From the NCBI RefSeq assembly GCF_039535785.1, contig NZ_BAAAXV010000001.1:310001-374000 (forward strand): a stretch of 64,000 bases of DNA. Reading direction: 5' to 3'. Below are positions 57,183-64,000 of this stretch, one piece after another. The translations under genes and the position numbers were made by a program. This DNA comes from Nonomuraea helvata. Its GTDB lineage: Bacteria; Actinomycetota; Actinomycetes; Streptosporangiales; Streptosporangiaceae. Below the pieces are notes generated by a model. That model was given only the letters and a program-made list of their open reading frames with translations, was not told where the DNA came from and ran no database searches. Within the stretch, counting starts at the first letter, position 1. Each line of letters starts with the position of its first letter.

Positions 57183-57320
57183 ATGACGGCAGAACCTCTC
57201 TTCGGCGCGCTGCAGGTCCTCGACGTGGACGCCCTCGCCGAGGCGCAGGCCCGCCAGGACGCGCTGGCCGCGCAGCGCATCGCCCGCAAGGCGCTGCTCA
57301 TGGCCCAGGTGGACGGCTGA
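57183..57320 (+). CDS. 45-residue Ala-rich helical protein coupled to the DUF4038 gene
   Basis: 45 residues from ATG at 57183: MTAEPLFGALQVLDVDALAE, then AQARQDALAAQRIARKALLMA. Predicted amphipathic helix, no signal peptide. Its TGA overlaps the next ATG (TGATG), and codon third positions are G/C-rich. No family recognised; possibly a chaperone-like or leader protein. Confidence 0.6.
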   Translation: MTAEPLFGALQVLDVDALAEAQARQDALAAQRIARKALLMAQVDG

Positions 57321-58864
57321 TGGGGGAGGTCACGCGCGTCGCCGGAGCCTGGCGCGAGGCGGAGATCACCCTCACCGCCTCGGCCGACGTCCCGGACGCC
57401 TACACCGCCGTCGACGTCTGGGCCGACTTCACCCACGACAGCGGGCTCACCCTGCGCCGGCCCGCGTTCTACGACGGCGGCCGTACCTGGCGGGTCCGCT
57501 TCAGCTCGCCGCTGCCGCACGGCCAGTGGCACTGGAGCACCGGCGCGTCCCTCGACGAGCCCGGCCTTCGCGGCGTGAGCGGGACCGTCGAGGTCGAGCC
57601 CGCCGAGCCGGGGGCACACCGGTTCCGGCGGCACGGCTTCTGGAGGATGTCTCCGGGCGGGCGCAGCCTGGTCCACGCCGACGGCGCCCCCGCGATCCTC
57701 GTCGCCGACACCGCCTGGGCCCTGCCCTGGCGGGCCACCGAGGAGCAGGTACGCGTCTACGCGGCCGACCGGCAGGCCAAGGGCTTCAACGCGGTGCTGC
57801 TCATGTCCGTCCAACCCGACATGCGCGCCGTGGGCCCGCGCGACCGTACGGCCGACGAGGGCTTCGACGTCGCCTTCGAGGACCTGCCCACCGGCCACCT
57901 CAACGACCTCGACCCCGCCTACTTCCAGTACCTGGACCGGCTCCTGGACATCCTGGTGGAGCACGAGATCGTGCCCGTCCTGCAGCCGGTCTTCCAGGGC
58001 TTCGGCTGGAAGGGCCTCGACGTGGCCGGCACCGTCGTACCGGCCGCCGAGTACGCCCGTTACTGCCGCTACCTGGTGGCCCGCTACGGCGCCCGCCCGG
58101 CGATCTACCTGGTGGGCGCCGACGGCTCAGGTCGCGAGCCGCAGATTCCGGCCGGCGGCGCCGAGGTCCACGCCTGGGACTGCTACGCCCAGCCCACCGG
58201 CATCCACTACCGCCCGCACGCCGACAACCGCGCCTGGCAGGACGCCGACTGGCTGGACTTCCAGTGGTGCCAGACCGGCCACCGAGGCGAGCACGTCCCC
58301 GAACGCGTCGCCGACATGTGGCGCAACATCCCGGTCAGAGCCGTCGCCAACGGCGAGCCGACCTACGAGCGGACCCGCTCCCGTGACAACGCCGCCGGCT
58401 GGTGGCAGGGCCACGAGGCGTGGAGCAACCTGTGCGCCGGAGGCACCATGGGCGTCGTGTACGGCGCCGCCAACATCTGGCAGTGGAGGCTGCACGAGGA
58501 CGAGCCGGGCCACTCGGCGTACTTCCTGGCGCCGTCCGGCGGCTGGCGCGACTCCCTCGCCTTCGAGGGCTCCACGTACGTCGGGCTCCTCGGCAAGATC
58601 CTGGACGGCCTGCCCACCACCGACATGGAGCCCGACTGGCAGACCTTCAACACCACCCGCGCCTTGCGCGTGCCCGGCCGCCTGCACCTGATCTACCAGG
58701 AGAACGGCACCCCGCTCCGCACGGTGCACGCGGAAGGGCTGCCCACGCGTTATCGCATCATCGACCCGCGGACCGGACGCACCCTGGAGCAGGGACCGCG
58801 CGAGCCCGGACAGCAGATCGGCGAGGAGTGCCGTGAGCCTCGAGTGGTCGTCCTCCACGACTGA
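57320..58864 (+). CDS. DUF5060/DUF4038 glycoside hydrolase-like protein (GH140-like barrel)
   Basis: 514 residues. The N-terminal beta-sandwich resembles DUF5060 (VDVWADFTHDSGLTLRRPAFYDGGRTWRVRF ... GQWHWSTGASLDEPGL). The TIM barrel of DUF4038 follows (FWRMSPGGRSLVHADGAPAILVADTAWALPWRATEEQ ... AIYLVGADGSGREPQI ... VRAVANGEPTYERT ... AHRG-like WWQGHEAWSNL). By analogy with GH140 apiosidases the Asp of GADGSG and the Glu of NGEPTYE are likely catalytic. No signal peptide. Substrate probably a plant side-chain glycan; unproven. Confidence 0.85.
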   Translation: MGEVTRVAGAWREAEITLTASADVPDAYTAVDVWADFTHDSGLTLRRPAFYDGGRTWRVRFSSPLPHGQWHWSTGASLDEPGLRGVSGTVEVEPAEPGAHRFRRHGFWRMSPGGRSLVHADGAPAILVADTAWALPWRATEEQVRVYAADRQAKGFNAVLLMSVQPDMRAVGPRDRTADEGFDVAFEDLPTGHLNDLDPAYFQYLDRLLDILVEHEIVPVLQPVFQGFGWKGLDVAGTVVPAAEYARYCRYLVARYGARPAIYLVGADGSGREPQIPAGGAEVHAWDCYAQPTGIHYRPHADNRAWQDADWLDFQWCQTGHRGEHVPERVADMWRNIPVRAVANGEPTYERTRSRDNAAGWWQGHEAWSNLCAGGTMGVVYGAANIWQWRLHEDEPGHSAYFLAPSGGWRDSLAFEGSTYVGLLGKILDGLPTTDMEPDWQTFNTTRALRVPGRLHLIYQENGTPLRTVHAEGLPTRYRIIDPRTGRTLEQGPREPGQQIGEECREPRVVVLHD

Positions 58865-58875
58865 AGACGCGCCAC

Positions 58876-58905
58876 CGGGCCGTCGGGCCTCGGCTCGACG
58901 GCCCG
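58876..58905. terminator. Bidirectional hairpin terminator
   Basis: Perfect 10-bp arms CGGGCCGTCG and CGACGGCCCG around a 10-nt loop, between the convergent DUF4038 and RidA genes. Confidence 0.7.
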
Positions 58906-58919
58906 CTCCAATGTGGCGG

Positions 58920-59567
58920 TCAGTGCTTGTACGCGGCGACGACCTCCACCTCGACGAGCCAGCCCGCGACCGGGAGGTTGGCGATCTCGATCGTCACGCG
59001 GGCCGGGCGGGCCGGGTTGGCCTCCATGGGCGGGGCGGGCGACGCCGTGCCGAGCGGGACGGGTACGGCCTGGCCGGTGGCCAGGTCCGTGTTGGCGAAG
59101 AACTGACGGTAGGCGCGGTTCCAGCCGGCGAAGTCGGCCGCCTCAGCTCCCGGAGGCTTCTCCAGGTAGGCGCGCATGGAGACGACGTCGGCGAGCTCCA
59201 GGCCGGCCGCGGCGAGGTTGGCCTTGATGCGCTTGAGCACGTTGAGTGCCTGTGCCTCGGTGACGGTGACGCCCGGGGGCAGGGTTCCGCCGGGGAGGTC
59301 GACGTAGCGTTCGGGAGCGTCGGCGGGGGCCGCGGGGTTGGCCGCGGCCGGGCCAAGGCCGCTGGCGGTGTACGTGGCCACCTGCTTTCCGAGCGCCACT
59401 CCGTCGGCGATCGCGGGGTTGCTGTTGCCCGCGGGGAGGAACGGCTTGACCTCCTGCGGCCGGGGCGACCAGGTGGGGGTGGCGGCAGCCGTGCTCGTGC
59501 CGAGGACGAGGACGACGGCCGCGGGGAGAGCGATGGTGCGGAACTTCATGCGGTGGTGTCCTCTCAT
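58920..59567 (-). CDS. Secreted RidA-family protein, coupled to the amine oxidase
   Basis: 215 residues from ATG at 59567, which overlaps the oxidase TGA (ATGA); an alternative ATG at 59549 gives 209. Signal peptide ends near TSTAAATPT. The RidA/YjgF core includes SNPAIADGVALGKQVATYTASG, NVLKRIKANLAAAGLELADVVSMRAYL and the C-terminal PARVTIEIANLPVAGWLVEVEVVAAY, with the Arg that binds the carboxylate of imines. RidA hydrolyses reactive enamine/imine intermediates; here it would act outside the cell on products of the adjacent flavin oxidase. Secretion is unusual for RidA. Confidence 0.88.
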   Translation of the reverse strand: MRGHHRMKFRTIALPAAVVLVLGTSTAAATPTWSPRPQEVKPFLPAGNSNPAIADGVALGKQVATYTASGLGPAAANPAAPADAPERYVDLPGGTLPPGVTVTEAQALNVLKRIKANLAAAGLELADVVSMRAYLEKPPGAEAADFAGWNRAYRQFFANTDLATGQAVPVPLGTASPAPPMEANPARPARVTIEIANLPVAGWLVEVEVVAAYKH

Positions 59568-61153
59568 GAGGTGCTCAGGACGCGCTGGTGCAGCTCGGTG
59601 ACGACCTTGCGGGCGGACTCCAGGGCTCCCGCCTGCCAGGCGATCAGGTAGCTCAGCCAGTCCCCCGCGAAGTACACGTGCCCGGCGGGTTTGCCGAGGA
59701 GCTGGTACGCGCCCTGCCGGGACGGCCAGCCCACCCACGCGCCCTCGATGTGCGGCTGAAGTTTCCAGGCGATGGACACCGACGACGCCAGTTCGTCGCG
59801 GTATTTCGCGCCATGGATCTTCATGCCCTGCTCGATCGCGCGGCGCTCGCGCTCGGCGGGCTTCAGCGCGGCGTACGCGTCGGCCTGGGCGCCGAAGTTG
59901 TAGTAGCCGACGACCATGCCGCGCGCCGTCCCGTACCCGTAGGAGGGGTACCAGATCGTGGCCAGATCGAGGTCGGTGGCGGTGACGCCGCCGTAGATGT
60001 CCTCGTCGGTCTCCCACCACCGGCGACGGTACTCCAGACCGATCTTGCCGGCGTTCGCGACGGTCGGGGTGGCGAGGGCGGCCTGGACCTCCGCGCCGAG
60101 GTTGTGCGCGGTCTTGGCGAGGATGTGCGGGGGCATCGCGGCGACGCACAGGTCCGCCTTGATCTTCTGGGTACGGCCGTGGCGGTCCTGATACTCCACC
60201 TCCACGCCGTCCTGCAGATCGGTGATCCTGGTGACCTTGGCCCGCAGCCGGATCCGCTGCCGCCCGATCTTGTCGGCGAAGGCCCGTGGGATCGCGTCCA
60301 TGCCGCCCACCGGCTGGAACATCAGCATCGCCTGCTCATAGCCGAACTCGAACGCGAACCGCTGCCCGACTCCGCTCGCCAGCACCTCCGACAGCGACGG
60401 CACCGGCCCGAGAACCGTACCCTCCTGCTCGCCCGCCCCCGGGTTCACGCTGTGGCCGCGGCGGGAGGTTGCGGAGTACTTGAATCCGCTCGCCTTGTCG
60501 CCCACCGCCCCGAAGCTCGACAGAAAGGCGATCAGCCGCTCTTTGTCCTGCGCGGTGAGGGCGGCGTCCAGCGCCCCCGCGTCGGTCGCCCGCGACAGCA
60601 GCTCCGAGACGTACCCGTACACGTCGGCCTTGGCGGTACGCCAGCGGACGGGGGCCGACATGTTCTGGTGGTAGATGTAGGCCTGGGCGTTGGAGTTGGT
60701 GAAGACCTCCAGGTCCACGCCGAGCTCGCGGCAGTAGTCCATGGTGACCATCCACTGCGCCAGCCGGGCCGGGCCCGCGTTGAGGTAGAGGCCGTCACTG
60801 AACCGCGCGACCTGCGTGGAGCCGTCGAGCTCAGTCACCCGGTCGCCGCCACGGACGGTCCAGTTCCGGCCGCCGACCCGGTCGAGCGCCTCCAGGATCG
60901 TGCAGTCGTAGCCCGCCTTGCCCAGCTCGTACGCCGTGGTGAGGCCGGCTATCCCCGCGCCGAGGATCACCACCTTCTTCGCGGACCGCCCGGTGAGCGA
61001 GAAGTCGGACGGCTGCGGCGGGCCGAAGGTTCCCTTCGTGGCCGCTTCGGCGGACGGCGCAAGCCCGAGCGCGCCCATGGTCGCGAAGAGCGCGCCTGCC
61101 CCGCCGGAAACACCGACGGCGGACAGGAAATCGCGTCTGCTGTGCCCCAACAC
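59564..61153 (-). CDS. Tat-exported flavin amine oxidase (L-amino-acid/monoamine oxidase type)
   Basis: 529 residues from GTG at 61153. Twin-arginine signal HSRRDFLSAVGVSGGAG, then the FAD dinucleotide motif VVILGAGIAGLTTAYELGKAGY, EALDRVGGRNWTVRGGD and the C-terminal GHVYFAGDWLSYLIAWQAGALESAR. Oxidises amines or amino acids to imines plus hydrogen peroxide. The ribosome-binding site GGAGG and the start codon lie inside one arm of a perfect 17-bp hairpin (61146-61188). Coupled by ATGA to a secreted RidA, a logical partner. Confidence 0.9.
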   Translation of the reverse strand: MLGHSRRDFLSAVGVSGGAGALFATMGALGLAPSAEAATKGTFGPPQPSDFSLTGRSAKKVVILGAGIAGLTTAYELGKAGYDCTILEALDRVGGRNWTVRGGDRVTELDGSTQVARFSDGLYLNAGPARLAQWMVTMDYCRELGVDLEVFTNSNAQAYIYHQNMSAPVRWRTAKADVYGYVSELLSRATDAGALDAALTAQDKERLIAFLSSFGAVGDKASGFKYSATSRRGHSVNPGAGEQEGTVLGPVPSLSEVLASGVGQRFAFEFGYEQAMLMFQPVGGMDAIPRAFADKIGRQRIRLRAKVTRITDLQDGVEVEYQDRHGRTQKIKADLCVAAMPPHILAKTAHNLGAEVQAALATPTVANAGKIGLEYRRRWWETDEDIYGGVTATDLDLATIWYPSYGYGTARGMVVGYYNFGAQADAYAALKPAERERRAIEQGMKIHGAKYRDELASSVSIAWKLQPHIEGAWVGWPSRQGAYQLLGKPAGHVYFAGDWLSYLIAWQAGALESARKVVTELHQRVLSTS

Positions 61154-61188
61154 TTACCTCCAAGGTTTTGCTGGAGGTAAGTGTTGGG
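61146..61188 (-). promoter_or_regulatory. Perfect 17-bp stem-loop enclosing the ribosome-binding site and start of the amine oxidase
   Basis: Arms 61146-61162 and 61172-61188 are exact complements with a 9-nt loop. On the mRNA (minus strand) the 3' arm TGGAGGTAAGTGTTGGG contains the GGAGG ribosome-binding site and the GTG start, and the 5' arm lies in the leader. Translation should be blocked unless the helix is melted or bound. A DNA operator role is also possible. Confidence 0.8.
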
Positions 61189-61224
61189 ATGCTTTGTTGC
61201 CGATCACCCGCTCTTGTGTTGTTT

Positions 61225-61274
61225 GTGAGTTTCAAGCTGATCATCGCGTTTGGGGTGAAAAGTGAGTTTCAAGC
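61225..61274. repeat. 13-bp direct repeat GTGAGTTTCAAGC, two copies 37 bp apart
   Basis: Copies at 61225-61237 and 61262-61274, in the leader/promoter region of the oxidase and overlapping the EamA stop. May be activator sites. No matching -10 found. Confidence 0.6.
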
Positions 61275-62252
61275 GTCTTCTGTGCCACGCGAGGTGGGCG
61301 CGGGTTCCGGCGTGGCGGCGCGGCGCCGCGCCGGGAGCCTGCCCTGGGTGACGGCGAGGACGGCTCCGACCAGGAGGACGGCCGCGCCCGCCGCCTGCAC
61401 CGTGCCGAATGATTCGCCCAGGAACACGGCGGAGCAGGCGGTCCCGACGACGGGGACGACGAACATCATGATGGACGCCGAGGCCGGGCCCACGGCGCCG
61501 ATGCCCCGGTAGTAGAGCAGGTTCGCCACCGCGGTCGGGCCGAGCGCCACGAAGACGACGTTCAGCCAGACGTAGGCGGGCACGTCCTGCCAGGCGACCT
61601 CGACGGCCGACGGCGCGCTGTAGATCGCCAGCAGGATCGACCCGCTCAACGTCGCGTACGTCGTCGCCTTGAGCGGGTCGATGCCGGCCAGGACCCGGCG
61701 CCCGGACAGCGTGAACGCCGCCCAGCAGCAGGCGCTGAGCAGGAAGAGCAGGTCCCCCACGAGCCGGCCCTGACCCGCGCCCGCCTCCCCGCCCGAGCCC
61801 ACGAAGAAGATCACGGCGCCGGCCGCGCCGGTCGCCAGCCCCGCCACCCGCGCCGCCGACGCCTTCTCCTGGCCCGCGATCAGCAGGAAGGTCGTGGTCA
61901 GCACGGGACTCATGACCGGGACGATGGTGCTCCCGTCGATCGCCGGAGCCAGCGACAGCCCCCAGAAGAAGAACAGGTTGTACACGAAGACGCCGAGCAC
62001 GCCCGCCCCGGCCGCCCTCATCCAGTCGCGCGGCGACGTCCGCTGACGGCCGCCTGCCTGCCGGGAGAGCTTCAGGGCGACCAGCAGCGCCAGCGCGCCA
62101 CCGCCGAACCGCAACGTCGCGACCACGGAATGGGGCAGATGGTCGACGATCACCTTGGAACTGCTGAAGCCACTCCCCCACAGCAGCATCGTCGTGGCCA
62201 GCAGGAGGTACGGACGACTCCCTACCGGGCCACTCGATACAGTGTTTGACAT
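61269..62252 (-). CDS. EamA/DMT-family transporter
   Basis: 327 residues from ATG at 62252, GGAGGG 6 nt upstream. Two five-helix EamA repeats, starting YLLLATTMLLWGSGFSSSKVI and LLFLLSACCWAAFTLSGRRVL, with the conserved GPTAVANLLYYRGI and VVPVVGTACSAVFLGE near the end. Probably exports a metabolite or amino acid. Divergent from an AraC regulator that likely controls it. Confidence 0.92.
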   Translation of the reverse strand: MSNTVSSGPVGSRPYLLLATTMLLWGSGFSSSKVIVDHLPHSVVATLRFGGGALALLVALKLSRQAGGRQRTSPRDWMRAAGAGVLGVFVYNLFFFWGLSLAPAIDGSTIVPVMSPVLTTTFLLIAGQEKASAARVAGLATGAAGAVIFFVGSGGEAGAGQGRLVGDLLFLLSACCWAAFTLSGRRVLAGIDPLKATTYATLSGSILLAIYSAPSAVEVAWQDVPAYVWLNVVFVALGPTAVANLLYYRGIGAVGPASASIMMFVVPVVGTACSAVFLGESFGTVQAAGAAVLLVGAVLAVTQGRLPARRRAATPEPAPTSRGTEDA

Positions 62253-62390
62253 GGGGTTCCCTCCGCAACACGACTTCCCGCGCCCGGCGGCCGAGCAGGC
62301 GGGCGCGGCGGCAGCGAACATCCTGCGCCCGAGGCGGCACCCCGGTCTTGTACGCTCGTGCGCCGCCGAAGGCCGCGGGCGGGTGACGGC

Positions 62391-63236
62391 ATGACCGGCA
62401 GGGCCGCGCAGGAGTGGGCCAGCTACTGGCGCTCGCCGGAGATGCCGCTGGAGGCCATGTACGCGCGGTTCCTGCGCCACCGCTACCACCGGCACAGCCA
62501 CGAGACCTACTCCTTCGGCGTCACCGAGTTCGGCGCGCAGACCTTCACCTGCCGGGGCGCCGGGCACACGAGCGCGGCCGGGATGGTGATGGCGTTCAAC
62601 CCCGACGAGGTGCACGACGGACACGCGGCCCACGAGCTGGGCTTCACGTACCGGATCGTCCACATCGGCCAGGAGCTGATCGCCGACGCGCTCGCGGACA
62701 TCGGCGGTCGCCCAGTTGGGCTGCCCCTGTTCGACACCCCGGTCCTGAGCTCGCCCGTGCTCGCGACGCGGCTGCGCGAGCTGCACACCGCGCTGCTGCA
62801 CGGCGCCGGCCCCCTCGAGCGCGACGAGCTGCTCTCCTCCGCCGTCGCCGCCCTGGTGAACCTCGCCGCGCGTACGCCGCCCCGGCCGGCCGCCGCCCTC
62901 GGCACGCCCGCCGTCACGCGCCTCGCCGCGAAGGCGCGTGAGCTGATCCACGACCGCTACACCGACCCGATCGGCGCCGACGACCTCGCCGCCTGGACCG
63001 GTTCCAGCAGGTACGCCCTCTACCGGGCGTTCCGGACCGCCTACGGGCTGGCGCCGAGCGAGTACCAGCGCCAGCTGCGGCTGCGCGCCGCTCGCCGCCT
63101 GCTCGCCCAGGGGAGCCCCGCCGCCCGGGTCGCGAGCGAGTCGGGGTTCACCGACCAGGCCCACCTCACCCGCTGGTTCACCCGCTCGTACGGCGTCACG
63201 CCCACCCAGTACCGGCTGGCGAGAACCCCCGGCTGA
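62391..63236 (+). CDS. AraC-family regulator
   Basis: 281 residues from ATG at 62391. N-terminal cupin ligand domain (RHRYHRHSHETYSFGVTEFG, GMVMAFNPDEVHDGHAAHE) and two C-terminal HTH motifs (GADDLAAWTGSSRYALYRAFRTAYG, PAARVASESGFTDQAHLTRWFTRSYGVTP). Divergent from the EamA transporter, the common arrangement in which the regulator responds to the exported compound. Confidence 0.93.
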   Translation: MTGRAAQEWASYWRSPEMPLEAMYARFLRHRYHRHSHETYSFGVTEFGAQTFTCRGAGHTSAAGMVMAFNPDEVHDGHAAHELGFTYRIVHIGQELIADALADIGGRPVGLPLFDTPVLSSPVLATRLRELHTALLHGAGPLERDELLSSAVAALVNLAARTPPRPAAALGTPAVTRLAAKARELIHDRYTDPIGADDLAAWTGSSRYALYRAFRTAYGLAPSEYQRQLRLRAARRLLAQGSPAARVASESGFTDQAHLTRWFTRSYGVTPTQYRLARTPG

Positions 63237-63246
63237 CCCCCGCCGC

Positions 63247-64000
63247 TCAGCCGGCTCGGGCCGGGATGCGAAGGACGAACCGCGCGCCGGTGTGGGAGTC
63301 CTCGATGGTGAGCGTCCCGGAGTGGGCCTTCGCGATCTCGCGGGCGATGGGCAGGCCGAGTCCGGAGCCGCCGGCGTCCCGGCTGCGCGAGTCGTCCAGG
63401 CGGGTGAAACGCTGGAAGACGACCTCGCGCTTGTCGTGCGCGATGCCCGCGCCGTCGTCGAGGACCTCCAGCACCGCCTCGCCGTCCTGCTGCCGCACCG
63501 TCACGATGATGTGCGTCTCGGCGTGCCGCTCGGCGTTGTCGAGCAGGTTCGTCAGCAGGCGGGCCAGCTGCAGCCGGTCGGCCGTGACGATCACACCTGA
63601 CTGCAGGTTGGGGACGACCCGCTTGGCACGCGGCCTGGCGATCTCCTCGGCGGCCAGCTCGCCCAGGTCCACGGGCTCGCGGCGGTCCGGGGCGCCCGCG
63701 TCCAGCTTGGTCAGCGTGAGCAGGTTGGTGACGATGGCCTGGAGCCGGTTCAGGCTGGCGAGCACCTCATTGCCCGTCTCCCGCCAGTCGGTGTCCTCGG
63801 GATAGAGCAGGGCCTCCTCGACCTGGGCGCGCATCGCGGTGATCGGGCTGCGCAGGTCGTGCGAGGCGTCGCCGGCGAACCTGCGCTGCTGCTCTATCGC
63901 GGCCTCCTGGCGTTCCATCGCCGCTTCCAGCTGCTCCAGCGTGTGGTTGGCGGTCTCGGCCAACGCCCTGATCTCGTCGTCGTTCTCCGGGACGGGGACG
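63247..64000 (-). CDS. Sensor histidine kinase, N-terminus beyond window edge
   Basis: The C-terminal 250 residues are present. The end of a HAMP-like linker (ETANHTLEQLEAAMERQEAAIEQQRRF), H-box ASHDLRSPITAMR, N-box LLTNLLDNAERH, G1 VLDDGAGI and G2 GSGLGLPIAREI are all intact. Group I kinase as in OmpR-type two-component pairs; the response regulator should lie beyond the right edge. Convergent with the AraC gene. Confidence 0.92.
   Translation of the reverse strand, partial: VPVPENDDEIRALAETANHTLEQLEAAMERQEAAIEQQRRFAGDASHDLRSPITAMRAQVEEALLYPEDTDWRETGNEVLASLNRLQAIVTNLLTLTKLDAGAPDRREPVDLGELAAEEIARPRAKRVVPNLQSGVIVTADRLQLARLLTNLLDNAERHAETHIIVTVRQQDGEAVLEVLDDGAGIAHDKREVVFQRFTRLDDSRSRDAGGSGLGLPIAREIAKAHSGTLTIEDSHTGARFVLRIPARAG

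Noticed and set aside
59588..61180. Plus-strand 530-codon open frame
   Set aside because: Antisense to the amine oxidase, Val/Gly/Arg-rich, no motif.

Overview
The window is about 72% GC with strong G/C bias at third codon positions. It has GTG and TTG starts, ATGA stop/start overlaps, ECF-type sigma factors, Ser/Thr kinases and many ABC sugar-uptake genes. This fits a filamentous actinomycete, most likely from the Streptosporangiales (Nonomuraea-like); that genus-level guess is inference. No rRNA, tRNA or CRISPR array was seen.

Layout. (1) 1-5.8 kb: a GH3 glycosidase, cut by the left edge, faces an ABC sugar-uptake operon. Between them lie a good promoter and two related CGAAA/TTTCG-type palindromes. 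(2) 5.8-9.5 kb: LysR/NmrA-type pair, small membrane proteins (one frameshifted) and an OhrR-like MarR regulator. (3) 9.5-11.45 kb: a complete IS1182-like insertion sequence in a CTAG target, whose target supplies the stop codon of an XdhC-domain gene. (4) 12-20.8 kb: a dienelactone hydrolase, then a beta-L-arabinoside locus: LacI regulator, sugar-binding lipoprotein, two permeases, an intracellular GH127 and a secreted glycosidase with a carbohydrate-binding tail. (5) 21-35.7 kb: a degraded stretch, a methyltransferase, two related membrane Ser/Thr kinases, pirin and TPR proteins, a large LuxR-type ATPase regulator, an ABC exporter pair, a MarR regulator with a membrane protein, and an SDR. 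(6) 35.8-45.2 kb: a three-module FAD/Fe-S oxidoreductase and an ECF sigma factor with its membrane partner. They are separated by a visibly AT-richer 4.7 kb island flanked by 135-bp perfect direct repeats. The island carries a 2H phosphoesterase coupled to an XRE-TPR regulator, two small unknown proteins, and a 44-residue charged peptide coupled to a PIMT-like methyltransferase. (7) 45.3-53.2 kb: a PadR / ABC exporter / secreted penicillin-acylase-family operon, then a flavin monooxygenase facing its TetR regulator. (8) 53.3-64 kb: a five-gene coupled operon (31-residue membrane peptide, lipoprotein, atypical NRAMP transporter, two PRC-barrel-like proteins), hemerythrin, an NTF2-like protein, a DUF4038 glycosidase coupled to a 45-residue ORF, a Tat-exported flavin amine oxidase coupled to a secreted RidA, an EamA/AraC pair and a histidine kinase cut by the right edge.

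The items most worth a second look are the direct-repeat-bounded island with its peptide/PIMT/XRE-TPR/2H gene set, the perfect 17-bp hairpin enclosing the ribosome-binding site and start codon of the amine oxidase, and the NRAMP/PRC operon. All family names come from motifs visible in the translations and from memory of the families; no database search was possible.
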